Notes: a model not told the origin generated them from the letters alone. A stretch of 40,776 nt of DNA from an uncultured Prevotella sp. (GCA_902477645.1 CABSIA010000008.1:1-40776); one strand, 5' to 3'. Counted from the stretch's first letter, positions 8,475 to 17,040 are shown. Numbers and translations: made by a program.

Positions 8475-9332
8475 ATGAAATTGAACCTTACTAAGCCCCT
8501 GATTGTCTTCGATTTGGAGACAACGGGGCTTGATCTTGTAAACGACAAGATCATACAGATATCGTACATCAAAGTACATCCAGACGGCAAAGAGGACAGA
8601 GTCAATCTGCTGGTAAACCCGGAAATTCCAATCCCCGCATTTGTAAGCGACCTGACGGGCATCACAAACGGGGATGTCGCCAACGCCAAGACTTTCAAGC
8701 AGCTGGCTGCCGACCTTGAGAAAACATTCAAGGGCTGCGACTTTGCCGGATTCAACAGCAACCACTTCGACATACCGATGCTGGCAGAGGAGTTTCTGCG
8801 CGCGGGCATAGACTTCGACTTCAGCAAATGCAACCTCATCGACGCACAGAATATATTCCACAAAATGGAACGCCGGAACCTTGCCGCCGCCTACAAATTC
8901 TATTGCGGACGCAAAATGGAGGAAGACTTCACTGCCCACCGCGCCGACGAGGATACCGAGGCCACCTACAGGGTTTTGCAGGGAGAGCTCGACAAATACA
9001 ATCCCGAGACTGCCGAAGAGCCAGACCGCGCTCTTCCTAACGATATGGCAGCACTGGCAGAGTTCTCAAAAATGAACAACAACGTGGATTTTGCAGGACG
9101 TATTGTATGGAAAGAAATGACCGATGCAAACAACAAAGTTCTGACCGGCAAAGACGGGAAGCCACGCATGCACGAGGTGTTCAACTTCGGAAAATACAAG
9201 GGCTGGGACGTGGCCGAGGTGTTACGCCGCGACCCTGGCTACTACAGCTGGATGCTCGGCGGCGATTTCACCAACAACACCAAGCAGGTGCTGACAAGAA
9301 TACGCCTTCGCGAATTCAACAACCGCAAATAA
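8475..9332 (+). CDS. 3'-5' exonuclease, DNA polymerase III epsilon-like
   Basis: DEDD-family exonuclease probably used in proofreading or repair. The Exo I motif FDLETTGLD begins near residue 10, and later acidic motifs (FNSNHFDIP, and HRADEDTEATYRVL with the Exo III His/Asp) complete the active site. The last 60 residues contain FNFGKYKGWDVAEVL, like the C-terminal domain of exodeoxyribonuclease X-type proteins. The start at 8475 gives 285 residues and puts Exo I at the usual distance; an upstream in-frame ATG at 8412 would translate the GC-rich repeat. It follows dnaN, as in many Bacteroidales. Confidence 0.9.
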   Translation: MKLNLTKPLIVFDLETTGLDLVNDKIIQISYIKVHPDGKEDRVNLLVNPEIPIPAFVSDLTGITNGDVANAKTFKQLAADLEKTFKGCDFAGFNSNHFDIPMLAEEFLRAGIDFDFSKCNLIDAQNIFHKMERRNLAAAYKFYCGRKMEEDFTAHRADEDTEATYRVLQGELDKYNPETAEEPDRALPNDMAALAEFSKMNNNVDFAGRIVWKEMTDANNKVLTGKDGKPRMHEVFNFGKYKGWDVAEVLRRDPGYYSWMLGGDFTNNTKQVLTRIRLREFNNRK

Positions 9333-9338
9333 AGGGGA

Positions 9339-9415
9339 TGTAGGGCCGCTATGAATAGCGGCCGCAAGCAAAATTACCTTTGCCGATAGCGGCCGCTATA
9401 CATAGCGGCCCTACA
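9339..9415. repeat. Paired palindromic element, copy 2 (77 bp)
   Basis: Same family as 5068-5157: outer ends TGTAGGG and CCCTACA, and two GGCCGCTAT/ATAGCGGCC hairpins. The arms differ at one position, and the spacer is shorter and unrelated. The spacer contains TACCTTTG (9375-9382), which fits a -7 promoter element for the next gene, but no TTTG lies at the right distance. Confidence 0.88.
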
Positions 9416-9442
9416 AACTCCCTTAAATACGAAACTAAAATA

Positions 9443-10381
9443 ATGAGCATTAAACCATTTTCCATAAAAAAAGGCATCTGCGCCTTCGCTACGACGGCGA
9501 TGATGCTCTTTTTCTTTCCGTTCGCTGCCCTATCTCAAGAACTGGAGGCTAAAATAAACATAAACCACAACCAGATACAGGGTACCGACGCAAGCGTTTT
9601 TGAAAACCTGCAGCAGACCCTTGAGCAGTTTGTCAACGACCGCCAATGGACAAACCTCAACTTCCAGAAAAACGAGCGCATACCATGCTCGTTCAACATA
9701 ACCGTAACGAAATACGACAACAGCTCAAACGTCTTCACATGCAAGGCGCTGATACAAGCCACACGCCCCGTCTACAATTCTGCATACACTACAACAATAT
9801 ACAACAACACTGACAACGATTTCGTATTCGAGTTCGCACAATTCGACCAGCTCGAGTTCAACGAGGAAACACTCGACAACCAGCTTACGGCGCTCTTCGC
9901 CTACTACGCCTATCTCATCATAGGCATCAATCTCGACACATTTGCGCCGATGGGCGGAGAGGACGTGCTGCAACGATGCATGAACCTTACCAACAATGCG
10001 CAAAACCTGAATTTCCCAGGTTGGAAATCATTTGACAACGACCGTAACCGTTTTGCCATCATCAACGACTACCTCGACGGCGGCATGGCCCCATTCCGCC
10101 AGCTGCAATACGACTACTACCGCAAAGGACTCGACGAGATGGCTAACAACGCTGAGCGCGGACGTACCGAGGTGACGACAGCCATTGAGCAAGACCTGAA
10201 AAAATGCCATGAGGACAAGCCGCTCAGCAGACTTCCGCAGATATGGACAGACTACAAGCGCGACGAGCTTGCCAACATTTACAAAGGCAAGGGAACGCAA
10301 AAAGAAAAGGAATCTGTCTACGAAATCCTATTCTCGATAAATGCCTCGCAAAGCAATGCATGGAATAAAATAAAACAATAA
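9443..10381 (+). CDS. DUF4835 family secreted protein
   Basis: A 312-residue exported protein of the Bacteroidota DUF4835 family. The N-terminus is basic, followed by a hydrophobic stretch (about 10-32) ending at ALSQ, a Sec signal peptide. Later conserved-looking stretches include NDRQWTNLNF and FAPMGGEDVL. I recall that some databases call this family PorD of the type IX secretion system; I cannot verify that here. The start at 9443 gives a proper signal peptide, whereas the longer frame from 9380 would begin inside the palindromic repeat. It precedes recN by 5 bp. Confidence 0.85.
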   Translation: MSIKPFSIKKGICAFATTAMMLFFFPFAALSQELEAKININHNQIQGTDASVFENLQQTLEQFVNDRQWTNLNFQKNERIPCSFNITVTKYDNSSNVFTCKALIQATRPVYNSAYTTTIYNNTDNDFVFEFAQFDQLEFNEETLDNQLTALFAYYAYLIIGINLDTFAPMGGEDVLQRCMNLTNNAQNLNFPGWKSFDNDRNRFAIINDYLDGGMAPFRQLQYDYYRKGLDEMANNAERGRTEVTTAIEQDLKKCHEDKPLSRLPQIWTDYKRDELANIYKGKGTQKEKESVYEILFSINASQSNAWNKIKQ

Positions 10382-10386
10382 AAAAA

Positions 10387-12054
10387 ATGTTACAACAACT
10401 ATATATCAGCAACTTCACCCTCATAGAAAAACTCGACATTCACTTCAACTCGGGCTTTTCCGTGATAACGGGTGAGACTGGTGCGGGAAAAAGCATCATT
10501 CTCGGTGCCATTTCGCTGCTGCTTGGTGGCAGAGCCGACTCACGCCTCGTAAAGACCGGAGCGGACAAGTGCATAGTAGAGGCCCACTTCAACATATCAC
10601 GCTATGGCATGGAGCAGTTTTTCCATGACAACGACATCGACTACGACCCCGCCGACTGCATAATGCGGCGTGAGCTGCGAGCCAACGGCAAAAGCCGGGC
10701 ATTCATAAACGATACCCCCGTATCGCTGACCATAGCCCGTGAGCTTGGCGAGCGACTCGTAGACGTGCATAGCCAGCACCAAAACCTGCTGTTGCAGAAA
10801 GACGATTTTCAGCTCGGAGTTGTCGATATCATTGCCGACAATGCAGAACTGCGCCGGCAGCAACTTGAGGCATTCTCGGCATACAGCACAACAAAAACAG
10901 CCATACGCAAACTTGAGGAGCAGATTGCAAACGACAAGGCTAACGAGGATTTTTTGCGGTACCAGGCAAAAGAGCTTCAGGATGCGAGACTGCAAGCCGA
11001 CGAGCAGCAGCAACTGGAACAGGAAGCCGAGACACTCAGCCACGCCGAAGATATAAAAAGCGCACTCTTCGCCGCCGACGAGTCATTGGCTAATGAGGCT
11101 AACGGAGTGCTCACCAATTGCCGCATGGCTCTGTCACAGCTCAACAACATTGCCGACGTTTACCAACCCGTCCGTGAACTTTCCGAGCGAATCGACAGCA
11201 CATACATCGAGCTTAAAGACATTTCGCACGAAATAAGCTCGCTTGCCGAAAACATCGATTTCGACCCTCAGCGCCTTTCGGCTGTCTCTGAGCGTCTCGA
11301 CACAATTTACTCACTTCAGCAAAAACACCACGTCGACAACATCGGCGGCCTCATAGCGTTGCAGGAAAACATTCTCGGGCAACTGTCGCACATCGACAAT
11401 GGCGACGATGAGATGGAGGCACTGAAAGAAAAAGCCGCCACACAACTCGACACCTGCATGAAGACGGCTCAGGCACTTACAAAATCACGCACCAAGGCGG
11501 CAAAAGAAATCGAGAAACAGATTACACAACGTCTGCTCAACCTCGGAATGCCAAACACACGGTTTGAGGTGCATATTGAGCAGAAGCCTCTTTCTGCCGA
11601 CGGCGCAGACAAGCCAGCATTCTACTTCAGCGCCAACAAGAACACCCCTCTGCAACCTGTCTCTCAGGTTGCGTCGGGAGGTGAGATAGCCAGAGTTATG
11701 CTGTCGCTGAAAGCCATGATAAGCGGAGCCGTAAAACTGCCTACGATAATTTTTGACGAGATAGACACCGGCGTTAGCGGACGTGTGGCAGAGATGATGG
11801 CACACATAATGAAGGAAATGGGCGATGCCGACAGGCAAGTCATCAGCATCACGCATCTGCCGCAGATAGCGGCGCTCGGAACAACACACTACAAGGTTGA
11901 GAAGAGCGACAACGCAGAGGGAACAACAAGCACAATGCGCCAGCTCACGCAAGATGAGCGAATTAGAGAGATTGCACAGATGCTAAGCGGAAGCAACATC
12001 AGCGATGCCGCAATGGAAAATGCAAAAACACTTATAAACGGAAATAAAAAATGA
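10387..12054 (+). CDS. recN: DNA repair protein RecN
   Basis: SMC-like ATPase acting in double-strand break repair. The 555 residues show Walker A GETGAGKS (29-36), a long central region rich in Gln, Glu and Ala that should form the coiled coil (about 155-380), the ABC-type signature SGGE (430-433) and Walker B ending in Asp457-Glu458 (IIFDEIDTGVSGR). It starts 5 bp after DUF4835 and its stop overlaps the next start by ATGA. Confidence 0.96.
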   Translation: MLQQLYISNFTLIEKLDIHFNSGFSVITGETGAGKSIILGAISLLLGGRADSRLVKTGADKCIVEAHFNISRYGMEQFFHDNDIDYDPADCIMRRELRANGKSRAFINDTPVSLTIARELGERLVDVHSQHQNLLLQKDDFQLGVVDIIADNAELRRQQLEAFSAYSTTKTAIRKLEEQIANDKANEDFLRYQAKELQDARLQADEQQQLEQEAETLSHAEDIKSALFAADESLANEANGVLTNCRMALSQLNNIADVYQPVRELSERIDSTYIELKDISHEISSLAENIDFDPQRLSAVSERLDTIYSLQQKHHVDNIGGLIALQENILGQLSHIDNGDDEMEALKEKAATQLDTCMKTAQALTKSRTKAAKEIEKQITQRLLNLGMPNTRFEVHIEQKPLSADGADKPAFYFSANKNTPLQPVSQVASGGEIARVMLSLKAMISGAVKLPTIIFDEIDTGVSGRVAEMMAHIMKEMGDADRQVISITHLPQIAALGTTHYKVEKSDNAEGTTSTMRQLTQDERIREIAQMLSGSNISDAAMENAKTLINGNKK

Positions 12055-13709
12055 ACTATAAAACAATACTATGCGCACTTCTATTATGTGCGTCAACAAC
12101 AGCCTTTGCACAGCCGGCAGCGGTAAAAAAAGTGGCGCAAAGCGTGTTCACACTCACAACATTCAACAAATCGGGCGACATCGTAGGCTCTACCAAAGGT
12201 GTTTTCTTAGCCAATGGTGAGGCCATGGCCATGTGGCACCCGTTCGTGGGAGCCGACAGTGCAGTAGTCATCGACAGTAAAGGCATAAGCCACCAAGTAG
12301 ACGCACTTTTTGGCGCCAACGACATCTACGACATCTGCAAATTCCGTGTTAAGGGCAAAACCACTCCTGCTATTACGGCGGCTAAGCCAACTACTGCACC
12401 AGGCAAATTGTGGGTTGTTGACTACAGCATAAAAAAGCCATCCGCCAAAGAAGTCACAATAGCCTCTACCGAGACTTTCATGGACTCTTGCTCATACTAT
12501 ATTTTCAACGACAACGATGTATCAGGAACTGACCTCGGCTGTCCTCTCGTCAACAACTTGGGACAGGTAGTAGGCATAATGCAACGCCCACAGAGCGGCG
12601 GTCGCGCATACTCAGCCGACTCACGAATTACAAACACATTCCAGCTGACGGGTCTTACCTTAAACAACAGCACTTTGCGGAAATGCGGCATACGGACGGC
12701 TTTGCCAAAATCGCAAAACGACGCCCTTGTCACCCTTATGTTCGCTGCCCAGCGCAACGACTCCGCCATCTATACCGGTTACATCGACGAGTTCATCGCC
12801 GCTTTCCCGCAACTGCCCGACGGCTACACAGCAAAGGCCCAGCAGGAAATGGCTGGAGGAAAATATGCGGAGGCTGCACGAAACATGGAAGCAGCCATAA
12901 AAAATGCAGAGCGCAAGGACGAGGCACACTCTAATTATGCAAAACTCATATACCAGAAAGAGGTTTACCATGCCGACAAGCCTTTTAAGGACTGGAGTCT
13001 CGACAAAGCTCTCGAGGAGGCACAGACAGCCTACACTATAAATCCACAGCCAGCCTACCGCCACCAGCAGGCGCAAATTTTATATTCAAAAGGCAACTAC
13101 AAGCAGGCGTACGACATTTTTATATCTCTGGCAAACACCACAATGCGCAGTGGTGAGATATTCTTCGAGGCAGCTCAATGCCAGCGACAGCTGAAAGCAT
13201 CTGCCGACACCATTATCTCGCTGCTCGACAGTGCCGTAACTGTACAGGGAAACGACAGAAGTGCCGCTCCATACATACTTGAGCGCGGGCTTACTTACGA
13301 CCAGGCTGGAGAACTCCGCAACGCCTTCATCGACTACTGCACCTACGACTCACTCTTAGCAGGCAGAGCCACACACAACTTCTACTACATAAAATATCAG
13401 TGTGAGAACAAAATGCGCCTATACCAGCAGGCACTCCAAGACATAGCCCACGCCATTGTCCTAAACCGCAACGAGCCTACATACTATGCGGAACTGGCAA
13501 GCCTGCAACTGAAAGTAGGACAGAACGACAAAGCTATAGAGACCACCAACCTTGCACTGAAGCTCATCGACACCTATCCCGACATCTACATAATCCGAGG
13601 TGTGGCATTTGGCGAGTTGGGAGAAAAAGAAAAAGCCCGCGAGGCGTTGCTCAAAGCCAAGGAACTTGGTGACGAGAGAGCAGACCAGCTTATGGAAAAA
13701 TATAAATAA
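12051..13709 (+). CDS. Secreted trypsin-like pseudoprotease with TPR repeats
   Basis: A 552-residue exported protein. Residues 1-21 form a signal peptide ending AFAQ. Residues 25-210 resemble a trypsin/DegP-type domain: His63 (MWHPF) and Asp94 (YDICKF) lie where the catalytic His and Asp are expected, but the GNSGGPLVN motif reads D161-L-G-C-P-L, so the nucleophilic serine is Leu162. From about 250 to the end the protein is built of TPR-like helical repeats (for example YTAKAQQEMAGGKYAEAARN, PTYYAELASLQLKVGQND). It is probably a periplasmic binding or scaffold protein, not an enzyme. The start overlaps recN by ATGA. Confidence 0.85.
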   Translation: MNYKTILCALLLCASTTAFAQPAAVKKVAQSVFTLTTFNKSGDIVGSTKGVFLANGEAMAMWHPFVGADSAVVIDSKGISHQVDALFGANDIYDICKFRVKGKTTPAITAAKPTTAPGKLWVVDYSIKKPSAKEVTIASTETFMDSCSYYIFNDNDVSGTDLGCPLVNNLGQVVGIMQRPQSGGRAYSADSRITNTFQLTGLTLNNSTLRKCGIRTALPKSQNDALVTLMFAAQRNDSAIYTGYIDEFIAAFPQLPDGYTAKAQQEMAGGKYAEAARNMEAAIKNAERKDEAHSNYAKLIYQKEVYHADKPFKDWSLDKALEEAQTAYTINPQPAYRHQQAQILYSKGNYKQAYDIFISLANTTMRSGEIFFEAAQCQRQLKASADTIISLLDSAVTVQGNDRSAAPYILERGLTYDQAGELRNAFIDYCTYDSLLAGRATHNFYYIKYQCENKMRLYQQALQDIAHAIVLNRNEPTYYAELASLQLKVGQNDKAIETTNLALKLIDTYPDIYIIRGVAFGELGEKEKAREALLKAKELGDERADQLMEKYK

Positions 13710-13726
13710 ATTTCTGGAAAGCATTG

Positions 13727-13752
13727 TGCGGCCGCTACAAGTAGCGGCCGCA
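13727..13752. repeat. Single palindrome of the GCGGCCGC family
   Basis: TGCGGCCGCTAC, AA, GTAGCGGCCGCA: a perfect 12-bp-arm hairpin 17 bp after the protease-TPR gene. It corresponds to one half of the paired elements at 5068 and 9339, with T-A changed to C-G at the stem tip on both sides. It ends 9 bp before the open frame of the methyltransferase remnant. Confidence 0.88.
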
Positions 13753-13761
13753 GGCACTTGA

Positions 13762-14058
13762 GAAAAGACTTGTGGGAAACATCCCACCCAAAAGCCCTTA
13801 CGTCTGCTTTACAGGGCTATTCTCGCATCTACAAATGAAGGAGATACTATTCTTGATCCTTTTGCAGGAAGTTCTACTGCAGGTATAGCCGCCAATCTCT
13901 TAGGAAGGAGATTTGTAGGTTGTGAATACCTCCTCTGCGAGTACCCACTAGAGAATGCTCGCTGTGAATGGAACGTTTTCGTTAAGCCAAATAGCAGAGT
14001 GGAGTTTACTTCAACTATGCCATGGCGAGAAAGGCGGGATAAAATCAAAGAAGTATGA
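13762..14058 (+). pseudogene. Remnant of a DNA methyltransferase (C-terminal part)
   Basis: A 98-codon frame without a start codon, bounded upstream by TGA at 13759, reads KHPTQKP, then ILASTNEGDTILDPFAGSST and LLGRRFVGCE. HPTQKP and DPFAGS are hallmarks of N6-adenine or N4-cytosine site-specific methyltransferases (the SAM-binding end). The catalytic [DSN]PP[YW] motif and target-recognition region are missing, and the family resemblance fades after GCEY. It is likely the stump of a restriction-modification gene cut at the left palindrome. No restriction gene is present nearby. Confidence 0.8.
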
Positions 14059-14202
14059 GAAGCGGAAGAACTTGTTCCGGTCAATACATAATGGAACGGG
14101 ATGTGAATCTATGAGGCAGAAAACGAAGTATTCAAGCCGATTTTTTATTGAGAATTGATAAGAAAAAACAAGCGAGAACTCTTGCCGTTTGAATAAAATG
14201 TA

Positions 14203-14301
14203 TAATTTTGCGTACAAAGTCACCCATAAAATGTGTGACCTAGCAACAAAAGTCGGGTACAGAACGTGCAGCTTTGCGTAAAAACTCGGTATTAAAACGT
14301 G
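14203..14301. repeat. Three degenerate 33-bp tandem repeats
   Basis: Units at 14203-14235, 14236-14268 and 14269-14301 share (A/C)AAAA(G/C)TC and end with (A/C)GTG or TGTG. Read on the - strand they give an 11-residue periodic peptide (HVLIPSFYAKL, HVLYPTFVARS, HILWVTLYAKL) in a 97-codon frame, which I do not regard as a proven gene. Confidence 0.7.
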
Positions 14302-14472
14302 CAAGAATATGTATATAAGGAAATTGGGAGGTAATCAAGTGATAGAACTCTTTTGTGAGCATACAATATAAGAATTACGCCCAATGCTACGCCCCAATAC
14401 GCCCCTTTAAGGTCGAAATTGCGGATAAAAATAACTTGGTACGATTTATTTTTTTACCACCACTAAAACAGA

Positions 14473-14520
14473 TAAAGAGCAAGGAGATTGTCGGTTAGTC
14501 CGTCACCTCCTTACTCTTTA
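14473..14520 (-). terminator. Stem-loop downstream of maeB, possible terminator
   Basis: A 14-bp stem, TAAAGAGCAAGGAG (14473-14486) against CTCCTTACTCTTTA (14507-14520), has a single C/A mismatch on the + strand that becomes a G-U pair in - strand RNA. It lies 73 bp past the maeB stop. The following T run is poor, so termination is only probable. Confidence 0.5.
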
Positions 14521-14537
14521 CTCTCTACATCATTCTA

Positions 14538-14567
14538 ATTGCGGCCGCTACACGTAGCGGCCCTACA
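14538..14567. repeat. Single half of the palindromic element, right end
   Basis: It reads as the right arm of copy 1 (ATTGCGGCC at its start, GCGGCCCTACA at its end), but the stem tip is CTAC-AC-GTAG instead of CTAT-AC-ATAG, a compensated base pair. It lies 25 bp past the maeB stop and brackets the AT-rich island with the palindrome at 13727. Confidence 0.88.
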
Positions 14568-14592
14568 ATGCTTCGCAGTATCTGTCAAATAC

Positions 14593-16881
14593 TTACTTTC
14601 TGTTCTTTATCTTCTCCACGTAGGCGTCGATTACTGCTATGGCTGTGATATTTACAATATCGCGGACCGAGCTCTCGGAGTCTGTGAAGTGGATAGGCTT
14701 ATTAAGCCCCATCTGGACAGGACCTATAATCTCAACATCGTTAGACAGCATCTGCAGCAGCTTGTATGCCGACCTTGCACTTGTGAGATTAGGGAACACA
14801 AGAGTATTACACTCCTTGCCTGCCAACTTAGAGAACGGATAAGTGCTGTCTCTAAGCTCACGGTTGAGGGCATAGCCAATCTGCATCTCGCCGTCTATAC
14901 ACAAGTCAGGCATTTCACTGTGCAGGCGTGTGACGGCATTCTTTACCTTCTGTGAGCCAGGAGCTGTATCCGAGCCGAAATTAGAGTAGCTTATCATTGC
15001 TATATTCGGCTTCTCGTTGAAGAAAGAGACTGTGTGGGCAGCCATCTTTGCGATGTCAACAAGGTCGTCGGTGTCAGGGTCGCCGTTGACGAGAGTGTCG
15101 GCAAGATAAAGTATACCTTTCGGACTGTTTATGATGTGCATGGTGCCGAATGTAGAGTTTTCCTCTCTGATGCCAATCACCTCTTTTGCAACTTTTATAG
15201 TATTTGAGTATTTTGTGTAAAGACCTGTAATGAATGCGTCGGCATCGCCAGTCTCCACCATCATCATACCGAAGTAGTTACGCTCATACATCTTGTCGTA
15301 AGCCTCCTGGAAAGTATACCCGTCGCGCGCACGTTTCTCTGCAAGATGCTTTGCGTATGTGGCGCGCCGTCCCTGCTCCTGGTCGGCACGCATGTCGATA
15401 AGCTCAATACCCGTGAGGTCAAGTTTCAGGCGTGCGGCCATACGGCTCATACGGTCGGGATTTCCAAGCAGTATAGGCTGGCAAATTCCCTCAGTCTTTG
15501 CCTGAACAGCAGCCTTCATCATTGTGTTGTGCTCACCTTCGGCAAACACCACACGCTGCGGATGCTCGGCTGCAGTAGCGTGGATATACCGTGTGAACTT
15601 TGTCTCCTGTCCGAGCAGCTGTCTGAGATTCTGCTTGTAAGCCTCCCAGTCGGTTATGCAGGTTCTGGCAACTCCACTGTCTATAGCAGCCTTTGCCACA
15701 GCAGCGCTCACCTCTGTGATAAGCCTCGGGTCTACAGGCTTTGGAATGAAATAGCGTGGGCCGAACGTAAGGTCGTTGACATGATAAACATCGTTTACCA
15801 CATCAGGGACAGGCTGTTTTGCAAGGTCTGCAATGGCATGTACGGCAGCCAGCTTCATCTCCTCGTTTATGCAACGGGCATGAACATCGAGCGCTCCACG
15901 GAAAATATACGGGAAACCGATAACGTTGTTTATCTGGTTTGGATAGTCAGAGCGTCCTGTCGACATAAGCACATCAGGCCGGCTTGCCATCGCATCCTCA
16001 TAACTAATCTCAGGCACAGGATTGGCGAGAGCAAAAACAATAGGATTCGGAGCCATAGAGCGCACCATGTCCTGTGTGAGCACATTGCCTTTTGAAAGAC
16101 CTACGAACACGTCCGCCCCTTTCAAGGCATCTTCGAGAGTGTGTACATCGCGGCGGCCGGTGGCAAACATAGCTTTCTGCGGAGTAAGGCTCTCACGGTC
16201 AGAGGTAATCACACCCTTAGAGTCGAGCATGACGATATTCTCAACCTTTGCGCCTATTGCCACATACAGCTTTGTACAAGATATGGCGGCAGCGCCTGCG
16301 CCATTTACAACGATGCGCACTTTGCTGATATCCTTGCCAGCCACCTCAAGAGCATTCTTAAGTCCGGCAGCCGAGATAATGGCTGTGCCATGCTGGTCAT
16401 CGTGCATAACAGGGATATCGAGAGTCTTTTTCAGACGCTCCTCTATATAAAAACACTCAGGAGCCTTGATGTCCTCCAGGTTTATACCGCCAAATGTAGG
16501 CGCTATCCTCTCTACAGCCTCACAGAATTTCTCAGGGTCTTTCTCTGCTACCTCTATATCGAACACATCGATACCGCCATAGATTTTGAACAGCAGTCCT
16601 TTTCCCTCCATCACGGGCTTTCCGCTCATGGCGCCAATGTCGCCAAGTCCGAGAACGGCTGTACCGTTGGATATCACGGCAACAAGGTTTCCCTTGTCGG
16701 TGTACTTGTAAACGTCATCGGGATTATCCTGTATTGCGAGACACGGATAAGCCACACCTGGCGAATAAGCCAAACTAAGGTCAGTTTGGGTTCTATAAGG
16801 CTTTGTCGGCTTTACCTCAATCTTTCCCGGGCGCCCGGCTCTGTGATATTCAAGCGCCGCCTCTTTTGTAATCTTTACCAT
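14593..16881 (-). CDS. maeB: NADP-dependent malic enzyme, MaeB type
   Basis: Oxidative decarboxylation of malate to pyruvate, supplying NADPH. The 762 residues have two parts: a malic enzyme domain (about 1-425) with NGTAVLGLGDIGA and PVMEGKG motifs and a nucleotide-binding VVNGAGAAAISC stretch, and a C-terminal phosphotransacetylase-like domain (about 430-762; RVVFAEGEH, NPDRMSRMAARLKLDL), which in MaeB enzymes is regulatory and binds acetyl-CoA. The promoter is well defined (16938-16968), with a box shared with the transporter gene at 25335. It is divergent from tetR. Confidence 0.95.
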   Translation of the reverse strand: MVKITKEAALEYHRAGRPGKIEVKPTKPYRTQTDLSLAYSPGVAYPCLAIQDNPDDVYKYTDKGNLVAVISNGTAVLGLGDIGAMSGKPVMEGKGLLFKIYGGIDVFDIEVAEKDPEKFCEAVERIAPTFGGINLEDIKAPECFYIEERLKKTLDIPVMHDDQHGTAIISAAGLKNALEVAGKDISKVRIVVNGAGAAAISCTKLYVAIGAKVENIVMLDSKGVITSDRESLTPQKAMFATGRRDVHTLEDALKGADVFVGLSKGNVLTQDMVRSMAPNPIVFALANPVPEISYEDAMASRPDVLMSTGRSDYPNQINNVIGFPYIFRGALDVHARCINEEMKLAAVHAIADLAKQPVPDVVNDVYHVNDLTFGPRYFIPKPVDPRLITEVSAAVAKAAIDSGVARTCITDWEAYKQNLRQLLGQETKFTRYIHATAAEHPQRVVFAEGEHNTMMKAAVQAKTEGICQPILLGNPDRMSRMAARLKLDLTGIELIDMRADQEQGRRATYAKHLAEKRARDGYTFQEAYDKMYERNYFGMMMVETGDADAFITGLYTKYSNTIKVAKEVIGIREENSTFGTMHIINSPKGILYLADTLVNGDPDTDDLVDIAKMAAHTVSFFNEKPNIAMISYSNFGSDTAPGSQKVKNAVTRLHSEMPDLCIDGEMQIGYALNRELRDSTYPFSKLAGKECNTLVFPNLTSARSAYKLLQMLSNDVEIIGPVQMGLNKPIHFTDSESSVRDIVNITAIAVIDAYVEKIKNRK

Positions 16882-16937
16882 TTGTGTTATGTTATGTTTA
16901 CAACCTATTGTTGTTGTCTGTTTACTAAAACTTTCTG

Positions 16938-16968
16938 CAAAGATAATACAAACGGGCGGAAAAACAAA
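16938..16968 (-). promoter_or_regulatory. maeB promoter
   Basis: On the - strand, TATCTTTG (16938-16945) and TTTG (16965-16968) are separated by 19 bp, a full Bacteroidetes promoter. The leader to the maeB ATG is about 50 nt. Confidence 0.88.
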
Positions 16969-16969
16969 A

Positions 16970-16985
16970 CAAAAATGAAGTTTTG
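16970..16985. promoter_or_regulatory. Putative operator box upstream of the maeB promoter
   Basis: An inverted repeat CAAAA-ATGAAG-TTTTG abuts the -33 element. The surrounding 39 bp (16965-17003) match the region upstream of the transporter gene (25388-25426) at 33 positions, with the same spacing to the promoter. The divergent TetR regulator is the obvious candidate to bind it. Confidence 0.55.
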
Positions 16986-17040
16986 TTTTTCATTCCCGGG
17001 AGCAGTTTATCTTATACGAGAAAAAACTTTAGTAATATGA

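Larger units (their letters stand above)
13710..14592. other. AT-rich intergenic island with gene remnants and repeats
   Basis: There is no intact gene in these 880 bp. In order it holds a palindrome (13727-13752), a methyltransferase remnant (13762-14058), three 33-bp tandem repeats (14203-14301), a long stem-loop (14473-14520) and a second palindrome (14538-14567). The stretch 14060-14470 is clearly more AT-rich than its neighbours, which fits acquired DNA in decay. Confidence 0.8.

Noticed and set aside
14011..14304. 97-codon - strand frame with an 11-residue period
   Set aside because: It crosses both the methyltransferase remnant (antisense) and the tandem repeat and has no promoter match; kept as a repeat, not a gene.
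16141..17040. 299-codon + strand frame opposite maeB
   Set aside because: Antisense to intact maeB and its promoter; Cys- and His-rich with no domain.
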